A stretch of 64,000 nucleotides of DNA from Fragum whitleyi (Eukaryota; Mollusca; Bivalvia; Cardiida; Cardiidae). The notes beneath the pieces are model-generated. The model did not search any database, had not been told where the DNA came from, and saw nothing but the letters and a program-made list of their open reading frames with translations. The DNA lies in the NCBI GenBank assembly GCA_948146395.1, contig OX411543.1, forward strand, positions 65,297,474-65,361,473, read 5' to 3'. The position numbers and the translations under genes were made by a program. Positions 1 through 11,874 of the stretch are shown here, piece by piece. Numbering within the stretch: the first letter of the stretch is position 1; each line of letters opens with the position of its first letter.

Positions 1-704
1 AAAACGTACAGAGGACTGAATTATCAGGTATATGAAAAGAATATAAAAGTGAAATAACACAGAAATGTAAGTATAAAAGCATATGCATCGCCTAAAAATT
101 AATCATCTTCATTATGTCCATTCTGTTTCCTTTAAGCATATGTAGTATATGCTTCTAATACATAATGAATCAGATCTTTCCGCTTTTTGAATGGTCATGA
201 TTTTACCCAGTAACCCTTCTGAGCTCACTCTTGTTTGCTGGGCTTAAGATGATGATCCACTCAACACTTTGGCTACATGCTGTACACATCCAATAATTTT
301 CGTTCTGTTTTAGCAAAAGTTGGGTTGATAGTGGTAAGCCAATGTGGGATAGAAGCTGGAAGCTAGGAAAAAGATGTGATGGTAGTACTAAAGAGAGAAA
401 TACCAGAAATCCTTTGTTAGGTGCTCAAACCATCGCTATATGACTGAAATAATGTTGAAAGTGGCATAAAAACATTCTAACATTCAAATCAGGATGACCT
501 TACAGTACAAACTGTTTGTAAATTATATTCCGCTCTGCATGCAAGTGCATAATGCTAATCAGGTTATAATATGCCAATTGTTTTCACCGACTGGTCATCC
601 AGAACACAGGGCAGGTTGCAGGTTTGGTAAGAGCATTCTATATCTTACTGATCTAGGCAGAATGAAAATATAAAAGGGCCACTGGTCAAGCAAATGTTGT
701 TGTT
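1..704. other. Non-coding stretch with two repeat relics
   Basis: No exon found. Positions 317-425 resemble 30950-31060 (shared words CCAATGTGGGATAG, GAGAAATACC). Positions 480-632 are a copy of the GC-hairpin MITE family also seen at 45.5, 46.0, 47.1 and 54.3 kb; its ends CAGGATGAC / GTCATCCAGAACACAGGGC are recognisable. Confidence 0.5.
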
Positions 705-2260
705 TTTCGCTCCACTGGCTGAAAGCCACTGGGGCTTTTGTGGAGGCATTGTGTCCGTCATGCGTCTGTCTGTGTGTTTGTGCATTAGTGTGTCCGTGCG
801 TCCGGTAGTAAACTTTTTCTTTAAAAATCTCCTCCTCAGAAACTTATGGATGAATTTCAACCAAACTTCACAGGAATGATCCTTGGGTGACCCTCTTTCA
901 AAGTTGTTCAAGAAATTTTGATCCAATGAAAAACATGGATTAAATGGGCGTGGCTAATTTCCAAATATGGTAAAAAGTGAGTTTTCTCAGATTCTAATCA
1001 ATGGATACCAATTAAATTTTACATGAATGATCCTTTGGTGACTCTTTATCAGTCTACAAAAAGTTATTGTGATCCAATGGAAAATATGCATCTTATAGGC
1101 GGAGGTCATTTCTCTAAATGTTAAATAGTGAAAACTTTCAAAATCATTTTCTCAGAATGTAATTGATGGATATCAACCAAATTTTACTGGAATGATCCTT
1201 GAGTGACCCTTTATCAGCCTACCAAAAATTATTGTGATTGGCTGAAAAATATGTATTTTATGGGCGGAGGTCATTTATCTCGCTGTTATATAGTGGAAAC
1301 TTTGAAAATCAGTATCTCAGAAATTAATTGTTGGATATCAACCAAATTTCACTGGAATGATTCTTTAGTGACCCTTTATCAGTCTACCCAAAATTTTGTG
1401 ATTGGATGAAAAATATGTATTTTTTGGGCAGAGGTCATTTCTCAATATTCTATAAAGTAGAAACTTTGAACACCATTTTCTCAGAATATTACTGTTGGAT
1501 ATCAATCAAACATTTTTGGAATGATCTTTGAGTGACCCATTATCATGCAGCCAAAAATTATTTTGATCAGATGAAAAATATGTACATGTATATTATGGGC
1601 GGAGGTCATTTCTCTATATGTTATGGTAGTGGAAACTTTGAAAATCATTTATTTAGAATACTAATGATGGATATCAACCAAATTTCACTGGAATGCTCCT
1701 TTATTATGTTATTCATCAATCATGAATTTTTCTTTGCAGAAATATTTCAGTATATGACACTAAAAAAACACTTAAGTACTTGTTAGAATTATTTCCCATG
1801 ACATTGGCGAAAATGAAGTTTTCTTAATCATCCTTTTCACTGTTACAGCCATATATATTGATTATTAAAGACTCATTATGATCACAACTTTCAGCTTCAT
1901 AATAACCTTGCATCTTTAATTGAAGTGTGTTTTTCTAGCTATCTAGGTTCAGGTGAGCAATTACGAACAATCAAGGTTCTCTTGTTTTATGTGCCCTTGA
2001 GTTTGACAAAATTGCAATTTTCGAATTTATTATCACTCCAATGTCCATCATGGTTATTTTCACTACAATATCCATCAATTAGTTAAACAATTAGTCAGTT
2101 AGTCAATCATTTGCTTTCTTTTGCTTTGACCACATTACTGCTTTTTATTTTGTGTTTGCTCTAAGAACCCAAAATATAGAAAAATCTAGTCAAAACTTTG
2201 ATATGCTATTACAAGAAATTTAAGCCTGTGGAGCGACTCAAGCCATTCATAGCTTTCAAG
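705..2260 (+). mobile_element. Helitron/Helentron-like non-autonomous element, family A copy 1
   Basis: The head is CGCTCCACTGGCTGAAAGCC after a T-run, followed by a decayed CCGT/TCTG microsatellite. Then come several copies of a ~165-bp unit (landmarks GGATATCAACCAAATTTCAC and GGCGGAGGTCATTTCTC). A diverged tail, GTGGAGCGACTCAAGCCATT, ends in GCTTTCAAGTT. Between ~1760 and 2190 the sequence departs from the family. No protein-coding capacity is credible. Confidence 0.75.
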
Positions 2261-3574
2261 TTATGACTTTAGCCTTGGTGAATAATCAAAACATCATAAC
2301 TACTGTAGTTTCCATGTTATGATAATTCATCAACAATGTTTTTGAGAGAGGATTTATTTCTTGCCCTTGCCCAATAATATGTCTGTCTAGGCTGCTAATA
2401 AATGTGTGTCGTGCTTCTCACACTCAAAAAATTGTTGAATATGTAATTTATATGCTTGTTAAAAGAGAATAAGTTTCATTCAATATATAAAATCCCCTTT
2501 CTTTGCCTTCCTGGTGCCCTCTTAAAATCCTATTGTTAGTAAAAGTACATTACGTATTATCTATCCATTATCAATAAAGAATTTTCTTCCGTGATAGATG
2601 AACTAAAATTACGCGTGGATGGATTTATTTGGTTTGATTAGGAGATCAAGAAAATATATTTCATTTTCATTGAGGTATGAACCTTAAAGCATGAAATACT
2701 TATTCTGTTCATTTGTGATAATTTGAATGCAAAAATGTATTTTTTGACATCATTTTTTGTCATCGCTGATTTTTATTTGACTTTAGCATTACAGTGCTCT
2801 TAATTTAACTTATTTCTAGATAAACTTGGGGTTTTACACTCCTGAGATTTCATATTTGAGAAAATACTTTAGAATGAATAGAATATACTTTTAACAAGCA
2901 ATTTCCGACTTTTCCAACTATGTTCATTTTCAAAGTGTACTCCCACTTTTTCATTTCACTCAGTGTCTATTCTAGGATTCAAAAAGTAGGGGGAATTTTG
3001 ATGAAAATCTACAACATTTCAAAAAAGATGGTTACTTTTACTCTTTCTGTATGCAAAAAAAATCCCACATCATCTTAAATAACAGTTGTGATTTTTCAAA
3101 AGTATGTGCTAAAATGGCAATCCTCACTCTCAGAATAGACACTGTCACTTGAAACCTCTTTGAAATTAGACAGGTCTGAAATTATCAAGAAAGGTTAGAA
3201 AAGTTAGAGATGACAATTTAGAGTGTTGTTATGGTAGTGGTAGTGGACCTGTAATAGTTCATCAACGTTTCTGAAGTAATGAACTTTAACATTGCTGATC
3301 AAGGTTTCCTACTGATTTTCAGTAGAAAACGGAGGTTAAAGTTGTGAAAATTCATCAGTGCCAAAATGTTGTGGAACTATCATATTTCAACTTCCTTAAG
3401 ATTACATTGTGATAACGAAACTCACTTCACTCAAGATCGTTCTAAATCAGTTGTTTGGGGCTCAATTCTGGACATTCCAAACACTCACTCATAACACTCT
3501 AAAATCGTTCAAAACACTACAAAATTGATCCAAACTCTCAAAAAATAGAAAAAATACCTCAATCTTTTAATGAT
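2261..3574. other. AT-rich stretch, mostly featureless
   Basis: No exon or RNA gene seen. At 3232-3405 is a relic of the GTAGTGGACC foldback MITE (ends GTAGTGGACCTGTAATAG and AACTTCCTTA), in the same family as 46876-47035 and 60481-60597. Confidence 0.5.
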
Positions 3575-3578
3575 TTTT

Positions 3579-3866
3579 ATGCCTCCGTATCGAGAGATCG
3601 GGGGCATATTGTTTTACTCATGTCCATCTATCCGTCTGTCTGTCTGTCTGTCCGTCCGTCTGTCCGAAAACTTAACCTTTGCCTTATCTTCAAGCCTATT
3701 CAAGATACAAGGCTCATATTTGGCATGATGATAGATCTCAATGATCCGCATCTGCTTGTACCAAAGTCAAGGTCATGTGACAAGGTCAAGGTCATCTGTC
3801 AAGATCAAACTTTGAAAAAAATTGCTGTTCCGGGGGCATTCATGTTTCACAAACAAATCTTGTTTT
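3579..3866 (+). mobile_element. Short non-autonomous element, family D copy
   Basis: The head TATGCCTCCGTATCGAGAGA contains a hairpin-like CCTCCG...CGGGGGC. A TCTG/TCCG microsatellite follows, then AAGGTCAAGGTCA units. The tail CCGGGGGCATTCATG leads to a small hairpin (TGTTTCACAAACA) and ATCTTGTTTT. Related copies lie at 21150-21460, 32815-33121 and, split, at 35927-37096. Confidence 0.65.
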
Positions 3867-6369
3867 GACTATGAAGCCTCTGATTGGTCTGTGAAGACAC
3901 ACAAATCTATTTATAGCAGACATGTGATATCTCCCGATCTCGGCGTATTCTCCCGATATTTTACCCTTCCTCCCGCTCTCCCGATCGGGAAACCATTTCT
4001 CCCGACCTGAAGAAATTTGAGTCTGAAAAGAAAATCAGGGAGCCAAAAATGCAAAATCGCCGGTCTGAATGCTCGAATGACGAGTGAGAAATCCAATATC
4101 GGGTGAAGTGTTGTTTATCTGTCTAGAAGTGACATCTTTTTCGTCGTCGGGTAGATCAACTATTGCCGACAAACGGGTGCTACTGTACCTATCACCCTTC
4201 ACACTGTATACGAAACGAATTATGACGATCAGCAATTTTGACCTTTCTTAGAAACAGGATCTTTAAACCGGATGAAACGTTGTTACTCAATAATACTTAA
4301 AAAAATGTAGTGGATACAACTACGGACCCTTGTATAAAGTGTCCCCGATACAAGTTAAGCTGCGATTTTTTCACCTATTTTGAAAAATTAAAGTGGTTGT
4401 AAACACAGCTAGTAAATTTCTGCCGAAAGTAAATATCCTTTTCAAAAAGCTGCGAAAAATTTCCACTCTACGCGATTAGCGTCATGAAGGAAAAGGTCGA
4501 ACAAAATATGCAGAGCGACGCGTCACACGACCTTGGTAAAATTAGGCGGCATCGCAGAAAAACCCTCGTGTCGTAACGCATAATTAAGTATTTAACAAGA
4601 AGCGGTCATACTTTTATTTCGACGAAGATACTTATTTAGTAGATCTACGCTTGTTTTATGGTCAAATTATCAAAGTTATAAAAAGTAAAAACTGTCTCAT
4701 GCGTTCTCAAATTGTCATTCAAATTTAATTATTGATATTGAAATAAAAGAAACATCGGACATTCGCTTTTTAAATGCCACGGCGATTTCACCAGATCCTC
4801 GCTGGGGTCGTTTTGAGACTTTACACACAATTTATGAATCACCAACCGTCTTTCTCGAATTTGAAATCGTATGATTCAATCAAGTTATTTGTCAACATAA
4901 ATGTTACAGATTAGAAAATAGAAAATTGTGGACTGGCTCTTTACTGCTGACACAGAGCTTCTCATTAAGCTAATCAAAATGGATTAATTTGCAGAGGTAG
5001 CTCTTTCACTTTCCGTTTTCTACCGTGTTCGTCTTTAACGTCCGCGAACTCGGAATATGCTGTCCTTAATTTCAACGTTTATCGTCAATTTCCTATCAAA
5101 ACCATTTATTTTTAGCGTAGTTCAGTAGCAGTTAGTGCCAGATACGATTAATTGGTCTGTCTCTTTGTCCGTCCATCCATGCATCCATCCGTCAACAATC
5201 TTAAAAATCACTTTATCTAGTCATCGGATTGCATACACAGTCTACATAAAAATGATCCTTATGACAAGGTCTTTTCATATTTCACAGAATATTGTAAATC
5301 ATGAAGAACTCTGGTTTCCATGGCAACAGAGTGAAATAAAACATATCCAATTACAAGGCCTAGAATTTCATACTTTGCATAAATGCAGTATTACCTAATT
5401 CTTCACTACCAAACCTCTTGAAAGTTCTCTCCATTAGAAATATGCCTTGTGTTTTGGGTTTCTAGATTACTCAAAGAAATAAAGAAAAACTTTAACAGTC
5501 TCCTCCTAAGTTGCAAGGCCTACATCTTTTAAATTTGCAAAGATATTTTTTTCTACTGATTTTCTACGAAAAAAAAAATGAAAATGAAAAACACCTATAT
5601 TGTGGGATCCTGAAATTTGCATAGAACTAAAAAATGAATTTGTAACATCTATTTCTCTGAAATTATAAGACCAAATTCTGTAGCATTACTATCCTCTATC
5701 AAAATAAATTAAAACTATAACCTTCTTTTAGTAAAAAAATAAATAAAAGAAACTTTTATGGAAGGTATTATAGTCAGTTTATGGTGTAGATGTGTATTGT
5801 GAAAACCCCATTTTTAGCAAGAATGCGCGTTACGCAAAATCTCCCTATTTGAGACCCAATCTCCCTACGAAAAGGTCTTAATCTCCCTATGAGAGCCCAT
5901 GGAAATATCACATGTATGTTATAGAGCATTATGTCATCATAAATTTTCATTATATGATTGATCAATTTTGCCCAAAAACGTTCATATCATTTAAATTTAC
6001 TCATCCCAATCATCCATTTTCATTCCAAAATTATCCCACAATCTTTCCACTTGTCAATTACTCAATGTTCCAGAGGTACAAATATGAGGGAGTAAGGCCA
6101 GTCTTAAAAATTTATTTCTCAATCAAACCTAAGTTGTGGGTACTCATTTGTATAGTCTTGACAAGACAATTCTAATGAGTGCCCACAACACAGGATTTGT
6201 GCGAGTATTGTTGAAAAAATACAATTTGAAATCCAAAATACCCCCCCCCCTCCCATCTGTAGCTCTGTGTTCTTGTAAAAAACCATTTCTTCAAAACTGT
6301 AGTAAGTGTTAACACAGTTTATTATTATTACACCAGTGTTGTGTTGACTTTTTGAAATGTTATTTCCAG
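3867..6369. other. Upstream of first SHB-like exon; no confident gene
   Basis: The CpG content rises between about 4050 and 5060, unlike the rest of this end. That could mark an unmethylated 5' region, but no initiator exon that fits the required phase was found. At 6241-6251 there is a run of ten C. A TTTGTCCGTCC microsatellite near 5160 hints at another family D relic. Confidence 0.35.
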
Positions 6370-6529
6370 AAGAAAGCAATCAGACTCCGATTCGGAAGTG
6401 ATGATGCGCAACAACAGCGGCTATAAGAAGGGTCACACAGCGGAAGAGTCGGAGGAATATCAATACCAGTACGCCTTTACACCGGGAAGTCAAATATCAC
6501 CCACACACAGAATACCGCCAGCTGATCAG
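6370..6529 (+). CDS. SHB-like adapter, first exon visible (spacer region)
   Basis: The acceptor is TTATTTCCAG at 6360-6369 and the donor CAG|GTAGTT follows 6529. The reading enters with one base of a split codon and leaves in phase 0, so it joins AGG at 18087 without a shift. It encodes about 53 residues: a Ser/Asp/Glu cluster (QSDSDSEVMM), then a Tyr-rich stretch EEYQYQYAFTPG and PTHRIPPADQ. This is low-complexity, disordered-looking sequence with several candidate tyrosine phosphorylation sites, as in the N-terminal half of Shb-type adapters. The nearest other exon is 11.6 kb away. A TTAA-flanked MITE lies nine bases downstream of the donor. The assignment rests on splice phase, composition and strand, since this part of the family is poorly conserved. 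Confidence 0.72.
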
Positions 6530-6541
6530 GTAGTTGATTAA

Positions 6542-6762
6542 CCCTTTGCTGTTTAATTCCTGCATTTTACATGTCTGTGATTTTATGATTGAGAAAACAG
6601 TGTGAAAAAAGAAGAAATTGCTTCTGACAAGCAATTTCTTCTTTTTCCACACTATTTTCTACCCTACTGAATGGTTATTTTTCAAATTAAATCCACTTAA
6701 AATTTTCCTCTGCAAAACCTTTGAATTTGGACAGGTCTAAAATTTTGTAAAACAGGAAAGTG
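6542..6762 (+). mobile_element. piggyBac-type MITE flanked by TTAA, copy 1
   Basis: A 221-bp element lies between TTAA (6538-6541) and TTAA (6763-6766). Its terminal inverted repeats are CCCTTTGCTGTTTAA and the complement of AACAGGAAAGTG. A central hairpin pairs AGAAATTGCTT with AAGCAATTTCT. It sits nine bases past the donor of an SHB-like exon. Confidence 0.85.
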
Positions 6763-6766
6763 TTAA

Positions 6767-7110
6767 AGTACCTTACGGAGCCGTAAATATTTTCAAATTG
6801 CGTTTTCGAAAAATATATTGACGAAAAAATGATAGATAGCTCTGTCATTTGGGTAACCAGAAATTGTGTTATTCCTTTGTCTAGGGTATAAACATCGCAT
6901 AAATTTCCTTGTCTAAGGTACATAAATTGTATAAAATCCCTTGTCTAAGGTACATGAATGGTATAAATTGTTTCAATTCCCTTGTATAAGGTACATGTCA
7001 ATGCAAAAAGCGCAAAAGAAATCGACAACGAATGACTGATTACAAAACAAAATGATTACTTTTATTGCATGGTAAAGCTAATTGAAATTGGAACTTACAA
7101 CACTTGGTCT
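6767..7110. other. Intronic stretch with a short iterated motif
   Basis: CCTTGTCTAAGGTACAT-like segments recur three to four times between ~6870 and 7000 (also CCTTGTATAAGGTACATG), each holding CCTTGT..AAGG. Nothing else is recognised. Confidence 0.45.
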
Positions 7111-7112
7111 TA

Positions 7113-7857
7113 ACAGCTGAGTGGTATGTAGTGGGTCGTGTCGTCAACAATCTTGAAAACATCTTCTTCTCCTGAACTACTGGGCTGATTTAAATGAAAC
7201 TTTACCAGAATATTCCTTGGGTGACCTTCTTTAAAAGTTGTTCGCGGAATTTTGATTTGCCTATAACTATGGGCGTGGCAGGGTGGGACTGATTTTTAGC
7301 CTGAAATCTTTGAACGACATGTCCTCCTGAATCACAGGGACGGTTTCAATGAAACTTTATCAGAATGTTCCTTGGATGACCCTCTTAAAAAATTATATGC
7401 GAAATTTTGATTAATCTATGAATATTGGCATGGCATGGCAAGGCAGGGCTTTTTTTTTGCCCTAGATCTTTAAACATTGTCTCAGTGACCAATGGGTGGG
7501 CATGGTCTATTTTCACTTTGAATTCTTGGAATAATATCGCTTCAACAACTAGGCAAATGTGAATGAAACTTTGCCAGAAAGCAGTAATCATTCTTAAGTG
7601 AGATATTTAGAGATTCTCTCATTAAAACCGGCTTAATGAGAGAAAAAATTTAAAGCAAAATGTATTTCAGTGAAAGATTCGTAAAAAAAATTTGGCTAAA
7701 TATTCTTAATTTCTCATCAGATTTGCCTAAATGAGATATTTTTGCATGTGATTTTTTAAACCAGAATTAACCCTGCAGAAAGTGTCTTGGGATCCACTGT
7801 ACCAATAAAATTAAGGTGAGCGGTTCAGGGCCACTCATTGTTGCCCTCTTGTTATAC
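7113..7857 (+). mobile_element. Helitron/Helentron-like element, family B, decayed head
   Basis: The head is diverged (AGCTGAGTGG). Two units with ATGAAACTTTACCAGAATRTTCC are followed by a clear tail: AGGTGAGCGGTTCAGGGCCA, a hairpin AGGGC...GCCCT, then CTTGTT. The tail layout equals that of 12690 and 30410. Confidence 0.6.
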
Positions 7858-8398
7858 AAACATACTATATTTGTCGGAAATGAAATTTGCATTGAGTCCT
7901 TAATTAAGGGAAGTGGGTTTTTCCTTTCACAGGAAGATACTTGCTATCAAAGGCAAATCTATCTTCATACATACTGATGTAGAATGGCTGAGTGAATTTT
8001 AGGCTGAAAATTGACTATAAAATTAGCTTAACTGTTTTGGGACAAAAAGTTGAGCTATTGTCATCACCTAGGCATGAATGGTATATTTGTTGGTGTTAGC
8101 TTGACAAACTTTTTATAACCTTGGTCATATTTCTGATGTTATGGAAACTACACTGTACTTGAAACTTTGCATAATTATGTATTTACCAACAAAGTGCTAT
8201 TCAGACTATCATAGTTTGTATTTCTTGCAGCATTTTTGTAAGAAAAATGCCCTTTTGTAAAGCCTGCTTACAGTAACCAAAACATAGTGTCACAACAACA
8301 GTTGGTTTAGGTGTCTTAGAGGATCTGTCCATCAGTATAGCCATTTTTCTATCCATCCATTTGTCTATTAATCTTACCTAATCAATCCATTTGTTTTT
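7858..8398. other. Intronic AT-rich sequence, nothing recognised
   Basis: No coding potential, inverted repeat or RNA gene was seen in this stretch. Confidence 0.5.
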
Positions 8399-9827
8399 AG
8401 CTCCACTGGCTGAAAGCCACTGGGGCTATTGTCATGGCGTTGTGTCCGTCGTGCGTCCGTCCGTCCGTCCGTGCGTGCGTCCGTCCGTCCGGTCGTAAAC
8501 TTTTCTTTAAAATTCTTCTCCTCAGTAACTATTGGATGGATTTCAACCAAACTTCACGGGAATGGTCCTTGTGTGACCCTTTTTCAAAGTTGTTCAAGAA
8601 ATTTTGATCCAATGAAAAACATGGATTTAATGGGCGTGGCTAATTTCCAAATATGGTAAAAAGTGAGTTTTCTCAGATTCTAATCAATGGATACCAATTA
8701 AATTTTACATGAATGATCCTTGGGTGACCCTTTATCAGTCTACAAAAAATCATTGTGATCGGATGGAAAATATGCATTTTATGGGCGGAGGTCATTTCTC
8801 TATATGCTATATAGTGGAAACTTTGAAAATCATTTTCTCAGAATAAAACTGATGGATATCAACCAAACTTCACTGGAATGACCAATGAGTGACCCTTCAT
8901 CAGTCTTAGAAAAATCATTGTGATTTGATGAAAAATATGCATTTTATGGGCAGAGGTCATTTCTCTATATGTTATATAGTGGAAAATTTGAAAATCATTT
9001 TCTCAGAATGTAACTGATGGATATCAACCAAATTTCACTGGAATGACCCTTGAGTGACCCTTTATCAGTGTACCAAAAATTATTTTGATTGGATGAAAAA
9101 TATGCATTTTATGGGCAGAGGTCATTTCTCTATATGCTATATAGTGGACAATTTGAAAATCATATTCTCAGAATTTGATTTTTGGATATCAACTCAATTT
9201 CACTGGATTGATCATTTAGTGACCCTTTATCAGTGTACCAAAAATTATTTTGATTGGATGAAAAATATACATTTTATGGGTGGAGGTCAATTCTCAGTAT
9301 GTTAAATAGCGGAAACTATGAAAAATATTTTCTCAGAATGTAACTGATAGATATCAATCAAACATTTTGGTATGATCTTTGGGTGACCCATTATCATGCA
9401 GCCAAAAATTATTTTGATTTGATAAAAAATATGTCTTTTAACCCTTTGCTGTTTAATCCCTGCTTTTTACGTGCCTGTGATTTTATGATGGAGAAAACAT
9501 TGTGAAAAAAGAAGAAATTGCTTCTGACAAGCAATTTCTTCTTTTTCCACACTATTTTCTATCCTACTGATTGGTTATTTTTCAAATTAAATCCACTTTA
9601 TATTTTCGTCTGCAAAACCTTTGAATTTGGACAGGTCCAAAATTTGTTAAACAGGAAAGGGTTAATAGCAGAGGTCATTTTTCTATCTGTTGTATAGTTG
9701 AAACTTTGAAAATCATTTTCAACATCAGTAGAACCTCAAATATCTAAAAATCTAGTCAAAACATTTATTTGCTTTTACAAGAATTTCAAGCCTGTGGAGC
9801 GACTCAAGCCATTCATGGCTTTCTAGT
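8399..9827 (+). mobile_element. Helitron/Helentron-like element, family A copy 2, interrupted by a MITE
   Basis: The head is AGCTCCACTGGCTGAAAGCC after GTTTTT. A (CCGT)n microsatellite lies at ~8450-8492, then about five ~165-bp units. The tail is CTGTGGAGCGACTCAAGCC, hairpin AAGCCATTCATGGCTT and CTAGTT. The MITE at 9442-9661 is inserted in the last unit. The apparent reading frame rich in RPSVRP comes from the microsatellite and is not a protein gene. Confidence 0.85.
9442..9661 (+). mobile_element. piggyBac-type MITE flanked by TTAA, copy 2, nested
   Basis: The 220-bp element is flanked by TTAA at 9438-9441 and 9662-9665, with the same TIRs and central hairpin as copy 1. The intact family A copy near 55640 reads TGTCTTTTAATAGCAGAGG at this place, so the empty site is visible and the TTAA duplication is proven. 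Confidence 0.93.
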
Positions 9828-9870
9828 TAGAATACTCCTACAATTTTCAATTTCAAAAATATGCACAAAA

Positions 9871-9899
9871 CTTGCGCTAACCACTCGGCCAACAAGCCA
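9871..9899 (-). repeat. Fragment of tRNA-derived SINE head
   Basis: On the - strand GGCTTGTTGGCCGAGTGG matches the head of the SINE at 14880-15077 (A-box region of a tRNA-like promoter). Only the start is present. Confidence 0.4.
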
Positions 9900-9964
9900 G
9901 CCATCTAGTTAGACTTGGATATTGGTCATTTTCCAGCACCAGCAGCAGTCATGCTCCTGTTTAA

Positions 9965-10185
9965 CACTTTCCTGTTTTACAAAATTTTGGACCTTTCCAA
10001 ATTCAAAGGTTTTGCAGACGAAAATTCAAAGTGGATTTAATTTGATAAGTAACCATTCAGTAGGGTAGAAAATAGTGTGGAAAAAGAAGAAATTGCTTGT
10101 CAGAAGCAATTTCTTCTTTTTTCACAATGTTTTCTCAATCATAAAATCACAGGCACGTAAAAAGCAGGGATTAAACAGCAAAGGG
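9965..10185 (-). mobile_element. piggyBac-type MITE flanked by TTAA, copy 3
   Basis: The 221-bp element in reverse orientation lies between TTAA at 9961-9964 and 10186-10189. TIRs, hairpin and length equal those of copies 1 and 2. Confidence 0.88.
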
Positions 10186-10723
10186 TTAATTCAATACCAA
10201 AAGTTGATAGGCAAAGGGTTGAAAGAGTGATAAAATGAGTGACAGAAGTTGATCATCGATGATCACAGGGAAAATAAAAAACGACCAGACATGACACCCT
10301 GGAGCAATATAGTACATAAGATCATTAGTTATTATCTATATTTAGCTCAACTTGTCAGTATCTTTTCTATGCAATAGTATGTTGGTATTTACTGTAGTTT
10401 CTACCAGTTGATAGACACTTGGAAGATTTTTAATATAAGAGGTGCGTTTGGATGAAGTTTGAGGTTGGCAATTTTTGGCAAAATTATTGTATGATCAATT
10501 TTCAATAGCACTCATATATGATGAATGATATTGCCAATCCATTGGATTAGCAATATCATTGATTGTGAATGAGTGTTACTAAAGATTGATTCAATAGTTC
10601 AATAGTTTTGTAAAATGATCAACTTTTTAGTTTAGTGTTTATTTGATTCATTCATTGAGGATAACTCTGTATAATGGTTAATCTTAGAGGATAATTAAGT
10701 AGTGACATTGTTACAAATGCAGT

Positions 10724-11020
10724 TACAGTCAATATTGCTTGAGCGACCACGTCTATTAAGGGACCAATATTATTAAGCGACCACCATAAAAAGTCCCTTC
10801 AACATAAGCAAAATCTCTGAAATAGAGGACATTCTGAACGAAAAATTGGTAATTGTTGGACCTTATGTCATAGGATTCAGTACGACTTGAACGACCATCT
10901 ATAAATGCTATCAAACTGAGCTGTCACATTATCATGGTATTTCATATTAAGCGACCATTTCCATAAATGACCGCATTTTGGTGGTCCCTTAAGTGGTCAC
11001 TTAACACAATTTTTACTGTA
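10724..11020. mobile_element. TIR MITE of ~297 bp (TACAGTNAAWATTG ends)
   Basis: The left end TACAGTCAATATTGCTTGAG and the complement of the right end (TACAGTAAAAATTGTGTTAAG) match. The inner part repeats AAGCGACCA four times on one side. A partial copy of the right end lies at 30660-30715 (GGTGGTCCCATAAGTGG ... TACTTATTTCACTGTA). Confidence 0.65.
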
Positions 11021-11874
11021 GATTATATTTATATTAAATCTGGGTGACAGTTTACGTGGTAATGGTACTTTAATACTTATCTGCTTGGAGCCTCATATAG
11101 CTGTCTTCATACCTATTCATGTGCAAGTTTAACCAATGTCACACTGATCATAAACAAAAGTGCTGAATGCACTGCCTGCATTTACTTAGAATTGGTTTTA
11201 ATTTTAAAAATGCAATGTCTTGAATTTAAAGAAAATAAATAAGGTAGCATAAATTAAAGACAAAGACCAGACTGCACATAATGTATAGGCTGATCTTTGA
11301 CTATACCTGCTGCAAAAGACAAAATACTGAAGGTTCAGTAGAACAAGGGTTAAGCAAGTCTCAAGAAACCATTATTAAGCTATTGATTGAGTAAGGTCCA
11401 CGATATTATGAAATTTGCCTAATATGTAGCCTCAACACTTGAATTCCAGAGGTGTAATGAGTGAAATAAATGTTGGTGTGAATGGAGATTGGTCTATATC
11501 AAGTGACATAAAATAGCCACTTTACCTACAAAGTAATGCTTTTTAAATAAAAATAAATAGTTTTATAATAATTCATTTTAGTACAATTGCAATGAAAGCT
11601 TGAACTTATACAGATACTCTCAAACACTCAATCTTGATGTTTTCACGTCCCTGAGAGAGAGGCAGTGGTTTAGAATAATTAGAACATACTAAAAATAATT
11701 TTGCTATCACCTCATTCAAATCAGATCAATCCCAAGACACATTTTCAAAGGAGTTATGTTCCTTTGATCTGTAATAGTTACTGGTGAGAGTTAGTTCACA
11801 GTATAAATTGAGATGTTTTTATTGATGATAAAAAGAAGTTGATGTGTCATGACAAAGTGTTATATCTTATAACT
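11021..11874. other. Intronic stretch with a half MITE
   Basis: Positions ~11260-11360 hold the right half of the CCCTTGTCATGCTGAA MITE family (AGACAAAGACCAGACTGCAC, GGTTCAGTAGAACAAGGGTT). The rest is featureless. Confidence 0.45.

Noticed and set aside
4050..5060. CpG-richer stretch as first exon and promoter of the SHB-like gene
   Set aside because: No ATG-initiated frame with a donor of the required phase and no Shb-type N-terminus was found. Kept only as a note.
8429..8659. Open frame rich in RPSVRPSVR followed by WISTKLHGN
   Set aside because: It is the CCGT microsatellite and first unit of a family A mobile element. The same frame appears at 54646-54834 and, in reverse, in other copies. 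No start context, splice site or conserved domain.
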